64,000 nucleotides of DNA from Pseudomonas capsici (GTDB lineage Bacteria > Pseudomonadota > Gammaproteobacteria > Pseudomonadales > Pseudomonadaceae). Location: assembly GCF_017165765.1 (NCBI RefSeq), contig NZ_JAFGZD010000020.1, positions 36,832 to 100,831 on the forward strand, read 5' to 3'. Under the pieces are notes generated by a model. That model was not told the DNA's origin. It was given only the letters and a program-made list of their open reading frames with translations, and searched no databases. The position numbers and the translations under genes were made by a program. Positions 17,274 through 27,029 of this stretch are shown one piece after another (positions within the stretch are counted from its first letter, which is position 1; the number at the start of each line of letters is the position of its first letter).

Positions 17274-18379
17274 TGTCTGTGCAACTGCTGACCCTGCCGC
17301 CCTCGCCGGCCCTGGCGACTTCGATCCGGGCCACGGCCCAGGTTTTCGAGGACCCCAAATCCCGAGACTTGCTGGCTCACGTGCAGCAAGTGGCACCCAG
17401 CGATGCCAGTGTGCTGATCATCGGGGAAACCGGCACCGGCAAGGAACTGGTGGCTCGACATCTTCACGAACTCAGTCACCGCCGCGACAAACCTTTCGTG
17501 GCGGTCAACTGCGGTGCGTTCTCGGAATCCCTGATCGAGGCCGAACTGTTCGGCCACGAGAAAGGTGCCTTTACCGGTGCCCTGAGCGCCAAGTCCGGCT
17601 GGTTTGAAGAGGCCGATGGCGGCACGCTGTTTCTGGATGAAATCGGCGACCTGTCCATGCCTCTGCAGGTCAAGTTGCTGCGTGTCTTGCAGGAACGCGA
17701 GGTAGTACGCCTGGGTTCACGCAAAAGCATTCCCATCAACGTGAGGGTGTTGGCCGCGACCAATGTGCAACTGGAAAAAGCCATCAATGCCGGACATTTC
17801 CGCGAGGATCTGTATTACCGGCTGGACGTGGTGAATCTGGAATTGAGCCCGCTGCGCGAGCGACCTGGAGATATTCTGCCGCTGGCCCGGCACTTCATCG
17901 ATATCTATAGCCAGCGCCTGAACTACGGCCCGATACGCATCAGTCCGGAAGCCGAACTCAAGCTCAAGAGCTACAGTTGGCCGGGTAATATTCGCGAGCT
18001 GGAAAACGTTATCCATCACACCTTGCTGGTCTGCCGTAACGGGGTTATCCAGCATGAAGACCTGCGCCTTTCGAACCTGAGGATCGAGCGTCAGGAAGAG
18101 GTGCCAAGAGGCGATGAGTCAGCGGAAGAACTGCTCAAGCGTGCCTTCCAGAAGCTGTTTGAAGAACAGGCCGGTGCGCTGCATGAAAAAGTCGAAGATG
18201 CCCTGCTAAGAGCAGCCTATCGCTTCTGCCATCACAATCAGGTGCACACCGCCAACCTGCTGGGCCTGACCCGCAATGTCACCCGGGCGCATCTGATCCG
18301 CATCGGCGAACTGGCCGTCAACAAACGCCGCCCCGGTGAAAACCTGCAAGGCGAGCAGATGCTGCACCTATCGGTCTGA
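17273..18379 (+). CDS. sfnR: Sigma-54-dependent activator, SfnR type
   Basis: An enhancer-binding protein that drives sigma-54 transcription. It lacks an N-terminal sensory domain: the AAA+ domain begins at about residue 20. Walker A (IIGETGTGKELVAR), the sigma-54-contacting GAFTGA loop, Walker B (GGTLFLDEIGDL) and the sensor/arginine region (REDLYYRLDVVNLELSPLRERPGD) are intact. The C-terminal helix-turn-helix reads ANLLGLTRNVTRAHLIRIG. The ATG at 17273 overlaps the monooxygenase stop. In Pseudomonas, SfnR proteins activate genes for dimethyl-sulfone and methanesulfonate use, and their own expression, rather than ligand binding, is the control point. That fits the context. Confidence 0.85.
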   Translation: MSVQLLTLPPSPALATSIRATAQVFEDPKSRDLLAHVQQVAPSDASVLIIGETGTGKELVARHLHELSHRRDKPFVAVNCGAFSESLIEAELFGHEKGAFTGALSAKSGWFEEADGGTLFLDEIGDLSMPLQVKLLRVLQEREVVRLGSRKSIPINVRVLAATNVQLEKAINAGHFREDLYYRLDVVNLELSPLRERPGDILPLARHFIDIYSQRLNYGPIRISPEAELKLKSYSWPGNIRELENVIHHTLLVCRNGVIQHEDLRLSNLRIERQEEVPRGDESAEELLKRAFQKLFEEQAGALHEKVEDALLRAAYRFCHHNQVHTANLLGLTRNVTRAHLIRIGELAVNKRRPGENLQGEQMLHLSV

Positions 18380-19795
18380 GAGCAAGGCGGTCAGGTGCAG
18401 GGCCAGGGCCTTGGACTGGATCGCCACATCGGTCACCGCGGTACTTTCCCACCACATGCCCCGCAGCGGCGGGCCCATGGCAAACAGACGCGGTGAACGT
18501 CGTCCTTTGGCATCGAGAACCGCTCCGTCGCGCTCGGCGGCAATTCCCAACGCCAGAGGCCCTGGCTGAATCAGGCCCCGGGCCAGCAGTTGACGTGGCA
18601 AGGGACGGTCTACCCGACGCCAGTCGTATTCGATACCCGTGGAGTTGATCAGGGCATCTCCGGCAACCAGTGACGACTGGCTCTGACCGCGATGCCGGAT
18701 CTGAATGTGCACCCGCCCCTGAGACAGGGACTTCACCCCTTGCAAAGAGGCCGCCTGAATGGTCAGCCGCCCCTGTTGCACCAGGTCTGCAAGCAGCGCA
18801 GCACTGGGCGGCGGCGAACGATGGTGATGGCTTTCCCACCAGGGCCGAACATGCCTGACGAACTGACGGCGCTGGCGATCGGAAGCCTGGTTCCACAAAC
18901 GGCCGATATTGGCCCGTACCGTATCCAGAGGTGCTTGCCAGTCGATACCGCTTTCGATGGCCAGCTCACACTGTTCGCGCACCTTGCGTACCAATTGCCG
19001 GGTGCTGCGAATACTGTGGTCCTGTTCGAGGAAGTCGGCCCACTCCGGCGGCTGACGGCGGACATGAGGCAGCAGGCCATGGCGGGAAAACACCCGGATG
19101 GGGCCACGGTGCCCGGACTGCTGCAAGGACACCACGGCATCGACCATGGTCAGCCCGGAACCGATGATCAGAACCGTGGACTGAGGATCCAGCCGGCGCA
19201 TGGCCTCGACATTCCAGGGGTCGAGCGCTGCCGCATTGAGGCCATTGGAATGATGCTGAGGCGTACGTGAGGCCGCGTACATGCCCGTTGCCAGCACCGC
19301 GAAACGGCCCTGCAATTCTGTCCCGTCGGCCAGGGTGACAGTGACACCCGACTCTTTGGTCAGCAGATCGACCGCTTCCCCGCGAACATGCTCGACGCTG
19401 GAGCCGTGAACCTGTCCGGCCGCCTGAGCCTCCCGCAGACGCTGCTGCACATACAACCCGAAGACGCCCCGTGGCGGAAACATCACCGACACCGGCACCG
19501 ACTGCTCCCTTGATTCAGGCCAGCCGCCGTCGGCCAGGTACTGGGTCAGCCACTGGGTCAGGTCATCAGGATTATCGGGATCGGCACTCATGCGGGCAGC
19601 ATTGCCATTGAGGGTATGTCCCGGCTCAGTGGCGCTGTAGGCTTCTCCCCTGCCCAGTTCGGCCCGGGGCTCGACGATCAGGATTCGTCGCATGCCGGGC
19701 TGGCGCAACAACTGGACTGCCAGCATGGTGCCGCTCAGGCCTCCACCAATGATCAGGACATCGGCTACGGCAGGCAGGATCTTGTCATCGCGCAT
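18368..19795 (-). CDS. FAD/NAD(P)-binding oxidoreductase (YdhS/COG4529-like)
   Basis: A 475-residue flavoprotein. The FAD motif VADVLIIGGGLSGTMLAVQLL is near the N-terminus and a second dinucleotide site TVLIIGSGLTMVDAVVSL near residue 205, both of GxGxxG/S type. The later pattern DALINSTGIEYDWRR and RLFAMGPPLRGMWWESTAVTDV is characteristic of this conserved family, whose substrate is not established. It converges on sfnR with a 12-bp overlap. It may serve oxidised-sulfur or other redox chemistry, but nothing in the sequence proves that. Confidence 0.75.
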   Translation of the reverse strand: MRDDKILPAVADVLIIGGGLSGTMLAVQLLRQPGMRRILIVEPRAELGRGEAYSATEPGHTLNGNAARMSADPDNPDDLTQWLTQYLADGGWPESREQSVPVSVMFPPRGVFGLYVQQRLREAQAAGQVHGSSVEHVRGEAVDLLTKESGVTVTLADGTELQGRFAVLATGMYAASRTPQHHSNGLNAAALDPWNVEAMRRLDPQSTVLIIGSGLTMVDAVVSLQQSGHRGPIRVFSRHGLLPHVRRQPPEWADFLEQDHSIRSTRQLVRKVREQCELAIESGIDWQAPLDTVRANIGRLWNQASDRQRRQFVRHVRPWWESHHHRSPPPSAALLADLVQQGRLTIQAASLQGVKSLSQGRVHIQIRHRGQSQSSLVAGDALINSTGIEYDWRRVDRPLPRQLLARGLIQPGPLALGIAAERDGAVLDAKGRRSPRLFAMGPPLRGMWWESTAVTDVAIQSKALALHLTALLSDR

Positions 19796-19833
19796 CGAAC
19801 ATCGCCTCGGGCTGATTGCTGGGAAGTCTGTAT

Positions 19834-20415
19834 TTACAGCACCACATTGCGTACGAAACGCAGGGTAATCTCACCTTCATTGCGATAAGTGTGTGGCTGG
19901 TTGCTGGGGAACATGAAGAATTCGCCAGGACCGACCCGATGCTGCCTGTCACGCTCGGCAAAGCTTACGGTCAGATACCCTTCGACGACGTAGACCTGCT
20001 CGCTCCAGCCTTCGGGATCGGCCTCGGATGCGTAGGCATCCCCGGGCTCGAGCGTGAACTCCCACAACTCGACCTCGCGCCGGGCAAGGGCCTTGGCCAG
20101 CAGCACAGCCTTGCTGCCCGGTCGGGTGCCTTCCCAGGCCAGTTCGTTGATACGGCTGTGATCCGCCAGCTCGGGTGCCTGAATCAAGTCGCTGAAGGCC
20201 ACCTCAAGCGCCTCGGCCACCCGGTCCAGCGTTGCGAGGCTGACATTCTTCTCTCCCGCCTCGATAGCCACCAGCATGCGGCGGCTGACGCCGGACTTTT
20301 CCGCCAGAGCGCTCTGGCTCAGCCCTGCCCCATTACGCAGACGGCGAACGTTATGGCTGACATGCTGCAGCACGGGGGCACGCTGGGAATTTTCTTTGTG
20401 CACGATATTGCTCAT
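19834..20415 (-). CDS. XRE-family regulator with C-terminal cupin
   Basis: A 193-residue repressor-like protein. The HTH at about 20-75 reads VRRLRNGAGLSQSALAEKSGVSRRMLVAIEAGEKNVSLATLDRVAEAL. A cupin beta barrel at about 115-190 carries VELWEFTLEPGDAYASEADPEGWSEQVYVVEGYLTV and FFMFPSNQPHTYRN. The cupin probably senses a small molecule. AAGGG lies upstream of the ATG. It is divergent from the EamA exporter across a 96-bp gap, so it very likely controls that transporter, a common Pseudomonas arrangement. Confidence 0.88.
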   Translation of the reverse strand: MSNIVHKENSQRAPVLQHVSHNVRRLRNGAGLSQSALAEKSGVSRRMLVAIEAGEKNVSLATLDRVAEALEVAFSDLIQAPELADHSRINELAWEGTRPGSKAVLLAKALARREVELWEFTLEPGDAYASEADPEGWSEQVYVVEGYLTVSFAERDRQHRVGPGEFFMFPSNQPHTYRNEGEITLRFVRNVVL

Positions 20416-20511
20416 CTGAACCCTTTGCGCATTATACTGCCCACATTTTGCGACGCATTGTGTGTTGCGTATCCCATTGCATGCAAGGCTTTAAAAGCCT
20501 GGAAAACCCTC

Positions 20512-21438
20512 ATGACCTCCATTCGCCGAGTACCGCGTGTCAGCAAGGCTGAAGCGGTACTGATCCTGATCACTGTCCTGTGGGGCGGCACCTTCCTGCT
20601 CGTCCAGCACGCCCTGACCGTCAGCGGGCCGATGTTTTTCGTGGGCCTGCGATTTGCCGCCGCGGCCTGCATCGTAGCGCTGTTCTCGATGAAAACCATG
20701 CGCGAACTGACTTTGCTTGAACTCAGGGCCGGTATATTCATCGGCATTTCGATCATGCTCGGCTACGGGCTGCAGACCATCGGCCTGCAGAGCATCCCCA
20801 GCAGCCAGTCGGCGTTCATCACCGCATTGTATGTCCCTTGCGTGCCCTTGCTGCAATGGCTGGTGCTGGGACGTCGTCCCGGCCTGATGCCCAGCCTGGG
20901 CATTGCGCTGGCCTTCAGCGGGCTGATACTGCTCTCGGGGCCGGAAGGCGCATCGTTGCAATTCAGTCCTGGCGAGATTGCCACCATCATCAGCGCCGTG
21001 GCGATTGCTGCCGAAATCATCATGATCGGTGCCTATGCCGGCAAGGTCGATGTACGACGGGTCACTGTCGTGCAACTGGCTACCGCCTCGATGCTGGCGT
21101 TTCTGATGATCGTTCCCACCGGCGAGAGCCTGCCGGGCTTTTCCTGGCTGCTGGTTATCAGTGCCGTTGGCCTGGGTGCCATGAGCGCAGTTATCCAGGT
21201 CGCCATGAACTGGGCACAGAAGAGCGTATCCCCGACCCGAGCCACCGTGATCTATGCCGGGGAGCCGGTCTGGGCCGGGATTGCCGGACGGCTGGCCGGT
21301 GAACGTCTGCCGGGTATCGCATTGCTGGGTGCGGCGCTGATTGTCGCTGGCGTGATTGTCAGTGAAATGAAGGCGCGGGCCCGGCCTCAGGAACAGGAAA
21401 CGGAGCAGGAAGAAGGCATCCAGCGACTGGATCAATGA
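20512..21438 (+). CDS. EamA/DMT-family transporter
   Basis: Inner-membrane carrier of 308 residues with ten hydrophobic helices arranged as two EamA repeats. The first runs from VLILITVLWGGTFLLVQHAL; the second contains GLGAMSAVIQVAMNWAQKSVSPTRATVIYAGEPVWAGI. The charged C-terminal tail (QEQETEQEEG) is cytoplasmic. The ATG at 20512 is preceded by GGAAAACCCTC; upstream in-frame codons fall inside the antisense regulator gene and are not used. DMT proteins usually export amino acids or metabolites. The divergent cupin regulator probably sets its expression. Confidence 0.88.
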   Translation: MTSIRRVPRVSKAEAVLILITVLWGGTFLLVQHALTVSGPMFFVGLRFAAAACIVALFSMKTMRELTLLELRAGIFIGISIMLGYGLQTIGLQSIPSSQSAFITALYVPCVPLLQWLVLGRRPGLMPSLGIALAFSGLILLSGPEGASLQFSPGEIATIISAVAIAAEIIMIGAYAGKVDVRRVTVVQLATASMLAFLMIVPTGESLPGFSWLLVISAVGLGAMSAVIQVAMNWAQKSVSPTRATVIYAGEPVWAGIAGRLAGERLPGIALLGAALIVAGVIVSEMKARARPQEQETEQEEGIQRLDQ

Positions 21439-21572
21439 CGCCGGATCCACGTCCTGCAAGGCTCACAGGTTTAAAACAGACACTTCTTGTAGGAAATTCC
21501 TGAGGCTCTGAGTTTGGAGATGCGACGTCTGGCACGTATGATGCTTGACATTTCCCTGCAGATTAGAAGCCT

Positions 21573-24515
21573 ATGTCTCTGATAGTTCTACTGCTTCTGC
21601 CTTTCATCGGCAGCTGTCTGGCGGCCCTTTTGCCGCACAACGCGCGTAACGCCGAATCCCTGCTCGCTGGCATGATCGCTCTGATCGGTGCCGTGCAGGT
21701 GGCGTTGTGGTTCCCGCAGATCGCCGACGGCGGTGTGATTCGTGAAGAATACTTCTGGCTGCCCAGCCTGGGACTGAATTTCGTCCTGCGCATGGACGGG
21801 TTTGCCTGGATGTTTTCGATGATGGTGCTGGGCATCGGCACGCTGGTGTCCTTGTATGCCCGCTATTACATGTCACCGGACGATCCTGTTCCGCGTTTCT
21901 TTGCGTTTTTCCTGGCGTTCATGGGGGCAATGCTGGGGCTGGTGATCTCCGGCAACCTGATCCAGATCGTGTTTTTCTGGGAACTGACCAGTGTCTTTTC
22001 CTTCCTGCTGATCGGTTACTGGCACCATCGCAATGACGCACGACGCGGCGCTTACATGGCACTGATGGTCACGGGCGCTGGCGGTCTGGCGTTGCTGGTG
22101 GGCGTCCTGATGCTGGGCCATGTGGTGGGCAGTTATGACCTGGACCGCGTGCTGGCCTCGGGCGAAGCGATCCGTGCCCATGCACTGTACCCGGTGTTAT
22201 TGACCCTGATCCTGATCGGCGCCTTGAGCAAGAGCGCACAGTTTCCGTTTCACTTCTGGCTGCCCCACGCCATGGCCGCGCCGACGCCGGTCTCGGCTTA
22301 TCTGCACTCGGCAACCATGGTCAAGGCCGGGGTGTTTCTGCTTGCGCGCCTGTGGCCTTCGCTGTCCGGCACCGAACAGTGGTTCTGGATCGTCAGCGGG
22401 GCCGGTGCCTGCACACTGGTGCTGGGCGCCTACGCCGCCATTTTCCAGAACGACCTCAAGGGGCTGCTGGCCTACTCGACCATCAGCCATCTGGGCCTGA
22501 TCACTCTGCTGCTGGGCCTCAACAGCCCGCTGGCGGCCGTTGCGGCCGTGTTCCACATCCTCAACCACGCCACCTTCAAGGCTTCACTGTTCATGGCGGC
22601 AGGGATCATCGACCATGAAAGCGGAACACGGGATATCCGGCGTCTCAGCGGGCTGATAAAGCTGATCCCTTACACCGCGACACTGGCCATGGTTGCCAGT
22701 GCTTCGATGGCGGGGGTGCCGTTGCTCAACGGCTTCCTGTCCAAAGAGATGTTCTTCGCCGAAACCGTATTCATTTCTGCCACCGCCTGGGTAGAAATGG
22801 CGCTGCCCATCATCGCGACCATTGCCGGGGCCTTCAGCGTCGCCTACTCCCTGCGCTTTACCGTGGATGTGTTTTTCGGCCCGGCGGCAAAAGACCTTCC
22901 CCTGCTGCCCCACGAACCGCCACGCTGGATGCGTGCGCCGGTGGAGTTGCTGGTGATGGCCTGTCTGGTGGTCGGTATTTTCCCGGCTCAATCGGTCGCT
23001 CCACTGCTCGCCGCCGCTGCACAGCCGGTAGTGGGCGATACGTTGCCCGAGTACAGCCTGGCGATCTGGCACGGCTGGAACGCACCGATGATCATGAGTC
23101 TGATCGCCATGGCCGGTGGCATTACGCTGTATCTGCTGCTGCGCAAGTCGTTCCGCCAGGAACGCTTTGTCGGCCCGCCACTGGTATCGAGGCTCAACGG
23201 CAAGCTGTTTTTCGAACGTTGTCAGGTGATCCTGATGCAGTGGGCTCGACGCTTCGAGCGTCAGGTCAGTACCCGTCGTCTCCAGCCACAATTGTTCATG
23301 CTGGTTCTGACGGCAGCGGTGCTGGGCTTTATTCCGATGTACTTCAGCGGCCTGACCTGGGGTGACCGGCCGAAGATTCCGGGCTCCGGAGTGTTTGTAA
23401 CCCTGTGGCTGATCGCGATTGCCTGCGCCCTCGGAGCTGCATGGCAAGGCAAGTATCACCGTCTGGCTGCGCTGATCATGGTCAGTGTCTGCGGCCTGAT
23501 GACCTGCATCACCTTTGTCTGGTTCTCGGCACCCGATCTGGCGCTGACCCAACTGGTGGTCGAAGTGGTGACCACCGTGCTGATCCTGCTGGGACTGCGC
23601 TGGATGCCACGCCGTAACGAAGATGTCGCGCCCTCGGTGAGTTCGCGACTCAATGCCCGTACCCGACGCATTCGCGACCTGACGCTGTCCGTACTGGTCG
23701 GTGCAGGCATGGCCTTGCTGTCCTATGCCATGCTGACCCGCCAGACGCCCAACGCCATCTCTTCGTTCTACCTGAGCCGGGCATTGCCCGAAGGTGGCGG
23801 CACCAACGTGGTCAACGTGATGCTGGTGGATTTCCGCGGCTTCGACACCTTCGGGGAAATCACGGTACTGGCCGCCGTTGCCCTGACGGTATTCGCCTTG
23901 CTGCGTCGTTTCCGTCCCCCCAAGGAAAGCATCCCCCTGCCCGCCCAGCAACGCCTGCTGGCCCGTGACGTGGTCACTGACCTGATCAACCCGCGCAGCG
24001 CAAGCGATACGGCACTGGGCTTCATGATGGTGCCGGCTGCGCTGGTACGCCTGCTGCTGCCCATCGCGTTCATGGTTTCGATGTACCTGTTCATGCGCGG
24101 CCACAACCAGCCGGGCGGCGGGTTCGTCGCCGGTCTGGTGATGTCGGTGGCGTTCATCCTGCAATACATGGTTGCCGGAACTCAGTGGGTCGAGGCGCAG
24201 ATGAGCCTGCGACCTCTGCGCTGGATGGGCACCGGTCTGCTGTGCGCTGTCATCACCGGCCTGGTTTCCATGGCGCTGGGGTATCCGTTCATGACCACTC
24301 ATACCGCGCATCTGGACCTGCCGATACTCGGCGAAGTCCATTTCGCCAGCGCCCTGTTCTTCGATGTAGGCGTCTATGCAGTGGTCGTCGGCTCGACGCT
24401 GTTGATCCTCACTGCGCTGGCCCACCAGTCGGTGCGCAGCCATCGTCCGACCCAGTTGCCGAAACCGATTGTCCGCCCTGCGGCCGAATCCGCGACTACA
24501 CAAGGAGCCGTCTGA
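21573..24515 (+). CDS. mrpA: Monovalent cation/H+ antiporter subunit A (MrpA-MrpB fusion)
   Basis: First and largest subunit of the Mrp/Mnh/Sha Na+(K+)/H+ antiporter, a relative of respiratory complex I membrane subunits. At 980 residues it includes the NuoL-like MrpA body (FFWELTSVFSFLLIGYWHHR, then the transport helices KSAQFPFHFWLPHAMAAPTPVSAYLHSATMVKAG) and, from about residue 815, the MrpB domain (FMMVPAALVRLLLPIAFMVSMYLFMRGHNQPGGGF). Fusion of A and B is the rule in Pseudomonas six-gene operons. It leads the operon A-C-D-E-F-G, and all genes overlap. Role: sodium and alkali tolerance and pH homeostasis. Confidence 0.95.
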   Translation: MSLIVLLLLPFIGSCLAALLPHNARNAESLLAGMIALIGAVQVALWFPQIADGGVIREEYFWLPSLGLNFVLRMDGFAWMFSMMVLGIGTLVSLYARYYMSPDDPVPRFFAFFLAFMGAMLGLVISGNLIQIVFFWELTSVFSFLLIGYWHHRNDARRGAYMALMVTGAGGLALLVGVLMLGHVVGSYDLDRVLASGEAIRAHALYPVLLTLILIGALSKSAQFPFHFWLPHAMAAPTPVSAYLHSATMVKAGVFLLARLWPSLSGTEQWFWIVSGAGACTLVLGAYAAIFQNDLKGLLAYSTISHLGLITLLLGLNSPLAAVAAVFHILNHATFKASLFMAAGIIDHESGTRDIRRLSGLIKLIPYTATLAMVASASMAGVPLLNGFLSKEMFFAETVFISATAWVEMALPIIATIAGAFSVAYSLRFTVDVFFGPAAKDLPLLPHEPPRWMRAPVELLVMACLVVGIFPAQSVAPLLAAAAQPVVGDTLPEYSLAIWHGWNAPMIMSLIAMAGGITLYLLLRKSFRQERFVGPPLVSRLNGKLFFERCQVILMQWARRFERQVSTRRLQPQLFMLVLTAAVLGFIPMYFSGLTWGDRPKIPGSGVFVTLWLIAIACALGAAWQGKYHRLAALIMVSVCGLMTCITFVWFSAPDLALTQLVVEVVTTVLILLGLRWMPRRNEDVAPSVSSRLNARTRRIRDLTLSVLVGAGMALLSYAMLTRQTPNAISSFYLSRALPEGGGTNVVNVMLVDFRGFDTFGEITVLAAVALTVFALLRRFRPPKESIPLPAQQRLLARDVVTDLINPRSASDTALGFMMVPAALVRLLLPIAFMVSMYLFMRGHNQPGGGFVAGLVMSVAFILQYMVAGTQWVEAQMSLRPLRWMGTGLLCAVITGLVSMALGYPFMTTHTAHLDLPILGEVHFASALFFDVGVYAVVVGSTLLILTALAHQSVRSHRPTQLPKPIVRPAAESATTQGAV

Positions 24516-24859
24516 TGGAAGAAGTCATCGCAGTCGCCATTGGCGTTCTCGCTGCATCCGGTGTCTGGCTGATACTGCGCCCGCGTACCTTTCAGGTGGT
24601 GATGGGTCTGTGTCTGCTGTCCTATGGCGTGAACCTGTTCATTTTCAGCATGGGCAGCCTGTTCATCGGCAAGGAGCCCATCATCAAGGACGGCATCCCT
24701 CAGGACCTGCTCAACTACACCGATCCCCTGCCCCAGGCGCTGGTACTGACCGCAATCGTCATCAGCTTTGCCATGACGGCTCTGTTTCTGGTCGTGCTGC
24801 TGGCGTCCCGCGGCCTGACCGGCACTGACCATGTGGATGGCAGGGAGCCCAAGGCATGA
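24515..24859 (+). CDS. mrpC: Monovalent cation/H+ antiporter subunit C
   Basis: A 114-residue NuoK-like membrane subunit with three helices: the first from VIAVAIGVLAASGVWLIL, the second VVMGLCLLSYGVNLFIFSMGSL and the third ALVLTAIVISFAMTALFLVVLLAS. The pattern DPLPQALVLTAIVIS is strongly conserved in MrpC. Its ATG overlaps the mrpA stop by one base and AAGGAG lies just upstream. Confidence 0.94.
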   Translation: MEEVIAVAIGVLAASGVWLILRPRTFQVVMGLCLLSYGVNLFIFSMGSLFIGKEPIIKDGIPQDLLNYTDPLPQALVLTAIVISFAMTALFLVVLLASRGLTGTDHVDGREPKA

Positions 24860-26541
24860 GCTGGATGAACCAACTGATTGTTGCTCCCATCCTGTTGCCA
24901 TTGGTGACCGCCGGGCTGATGCTCTGGCTGGGCGAAAAACACAGGCCGCTCAAGGGCCGCATCAACCTGCTGTCGAGCATGCTCGGGCTGGCGATTTCCA
25001 TCACATTGCTGTTGTGGGTCCAGAAGAGCGGTACCACTGGCAGCATCGGGGTCTATCTGCCGGGCAACTGGGAAGTGCCGTTCGGTATCGTGCTGGTGGT
25101 GGATCACCTGTCGGCCCTGATGCTGGTGCTGACCGGCATCATTGCCGTATGCGCGCTGCTGTTCGCACTGGCACGCTGGGACCGGGCAGGTGCCAGCTTC
25201 CACGCCTTGTTCCAGATACAGTTGATGGGCCTGTACGGTGCCTTCCTGACCGCCGACCTGTTCAACCTGTTCGTGTTCTTCGAAGTCTTGCTGGCGGCAT
25301 CCTACGGTTTGATGCTGCACGGCTCCGGGCGCGCCCGGGTGTCGGCGGGCCTGCATTACATCTCCATCAACCTGCTGGCCTCGTCGCTGTTCCTGATTGG
25401 TGCTGCATTGATCTACGGCGTAACGGGCACCCTCAACCTGGCTGATCTGGCGATCAAGATTCCTCAGGTTCCGGAATCCGACCTCGGCCTGCTGCACGCG
25501 GGCGCAGCGATCCTGGCCACCGCCTTTCTGGCCAAGGCCGGCATGTGGCCGCTGAACTTCTGGCTGGTGCCGGCCTACTCGGCAGCCAGTGCACCGGTTG
25601 CAGCGATGTTCGCCATCATGACCAAGGTCGGCATCTACACCCTGTTGCGCCTGTGGACGCTGCTGTTTTCCGAACAGGCCGGGCCTTCGGCATTCTTCGG
25701 CGGGGACTGGCTGATCTATGGCGGCATGGCAACAATCGTTACCGCAGCAGTGGCGATTATTGCCGCGCAGCGCCTGGAGCGTCTGGCCAGCCTGAGCATT
25801 CTGGTTTCGGCGGGCATTCTGCTGGCGGCCATCGGCTTTGCCCAGCCGAGCCTGACTTCGGGAGCGCTGTTCTATCTGGTCAGCTCGACCCTGGCGCTGA
25901 GCGCAATGTTCCTGCTGGGTGAACTGATCGAGCGCTCACGCTCCTCCAACGAGATCCCCCTCGAAGACGATGCGGACCAATTGCCGCGTAACATGGAATC
26001 CCTGCACCCGCCGCCGGGCACCAACCTGGACGACGAGCAGAAGGCCGTGGTCGGGCAAGTCATTCCAATGACCATGGCTTTTCTGGGTCTGAGTTTCATA
26101 GCCTGCGCCCTGCTGATCATCGGCATGCCACCGCTCTCGGGATTCATCGGCAAACTGACACTGCTCAGCGCGCTGCTCAACCCGCTAGGGCTGGACGTGG
26201 CAAAGGACGAAGCCATTTCCACTCAAGGATGGATGTTGATTGGCTTGCTGATCTTCTCGGGTCTGGCATCGCTGATTGCCTTTTCTCGCCTCGGCGTCCA
26301 GCGTTTCTGGACCCCGCTGGAAAGCCCTTCGCCGCTGCTGCGGCGCAATGAATGCCTGCCCATCATTATTCTGCTGGGCCTGTGCATTGCCCTGACGATC
26401 AAGGCGGAACCGCTGTTGCGCTACACACAGGACACAGCTGCCGCCTTGCATAACCCGACTCAGTATGTGCAATCGGTCATGGCCACACGCCCCGTGCCAG
26501 GACCGACCGGCACCCAGGCCGTTTCGCAGGTGCAGCCATGA
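24856..26541 (+). CDS. mrpD: Monovalent cation/H+ antiporter subunit D
   Basis: A 561-residue NuoN/NuoM-like proton-translocating subunit. The signature AKAGMWPLNFWLVPAYSAASAPVAAMFAIMTKVGIYTLLR near residue 230 contains the key Lys residues of the channel. A hydrophilic loop of about 50 residues (SSNEIPLEDDADQLPRNME) separates the last helices. GTG/ATG choice is clear: the ATG at 24856 overlaps the mrpC stop by 4 bp (ATGA). Confidence 0.95.
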   Translation: MSWMNQLIVAPILLPLVTAGLMLWLGEKHRPLKGRINLLSSMLGLAISITLLLWVQKSGTTGSIGVYLPGNWEVPFGIVLVVDHLSALMLVLTGIIAVCALLFALARWDRAGASFHALFQIQLMGLYGAFLTADLFNLFVFFEVLLAASYGLMLHGSGRARVSAGLHYISINLLASSLFLIGAALIYGVTGTLNLADLAIKIPQVPESDLGLLHAGAAILATAFLAKAGMWPLNFWLVPAYSAASAPVAAMFAIMTKVGIYTLLRLWTLLFSEQAGPSAFFGGDWLIYGGMATIVTAAVAIIAAQRLERLASLSILVSAGILLAAIGFAQPSLTSGALFYLVSSTLALSAMFLLGELIERSRSSNEIPLEDDADQLPRNMESLHPPPGTNLDDEQKAVVGQVIPMTMAFLGLSFIACALLIIGMPPLSGFIGKLTLLSALLNPLGLDVAKDEAISTQGWMLIGLLIFSGLASLIAFSRLGVQRFWTPLESPSPLLRRNECLPIIILLGLCIALTIKAEPLLRYTQDTAAALHNPTQYVQSVMATRPVPGPTGTQAVSQVQP

Positions 26542-27029
26542 TGAGATTTTTCTTCCCCGCCCCATGGTTTTCACTGGCGCTGTGGGTGTTATGGCTGGTG
26601 CTGAATCTTTCCATCAGCCCAGGTACGGTACTGCTGGGTGCCATATTCGGCTTTCTGGCCCCCCTGCTCATGGCGCCTTTGCGCCCGACCCCGGTGCGCA
26701 TTCGCAAACCGGGCAGGATCCTGAAGTTTTTCCTGCGGGTGGGCTATGACACGCTGATCTCAAACCTGCAGGTATTCATGTCGGTCTGGAACCTCAAACG
26801 CCGCCCGCCACGTTCGGCGTTCGTCAAGGTGCCACTGGACATGCGCGACCCCAGCGGCCTGGCCGCACTGGCGATGGTCACGACCGTGGTGCCCGGCACC
26901 GTCTGGTCGGAACTGGCACTGGACCGCAGCATTCTGCTGATGCATGTGTTCGATCTGGAAGATGAAGCGCAATTCATCAAGCACTTCAAGACAGCTTATG
27001 AGCGCCCCTTGATGGAGATTTTCGAATGA
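26538..27029 (+). CDS. mrpE: Monovalent cation/H+ antiporter subunit E
   Basis: A 163-residue small subunit with two or three N-terminal helices (WFSLALWVLWLVLNLSI) and a soluble C-terminal region. The conserved pattern ALAMVTTVVPGTVWSELALDRSILLMHVFDLEDE is the MrpE hallmark. It overlaps mrpD and mrpF by 4 bp each. Confidence 0.94.
   Translation: MMRFFFPAPWFSLALWVLWLVLNLSISPGTVLLGAIFGFLAPLLMAPLRPTPVRIRKPGRILKFFLRVGYDTLISNLQVFMSVWNLKRRPPRSAFVKVPLDMRDPSGLAALAMVTTVVPGTVWSELALDRSILLMHVFDLEDEAQFIKHFKTAYERPLMEIFE

Noticed and set aside
22584..24503. 639-codon open frame on the minus strand
   Set aside because: Antisense shadow of mrpA; low-complexity Gln/His/Asp-rich product.
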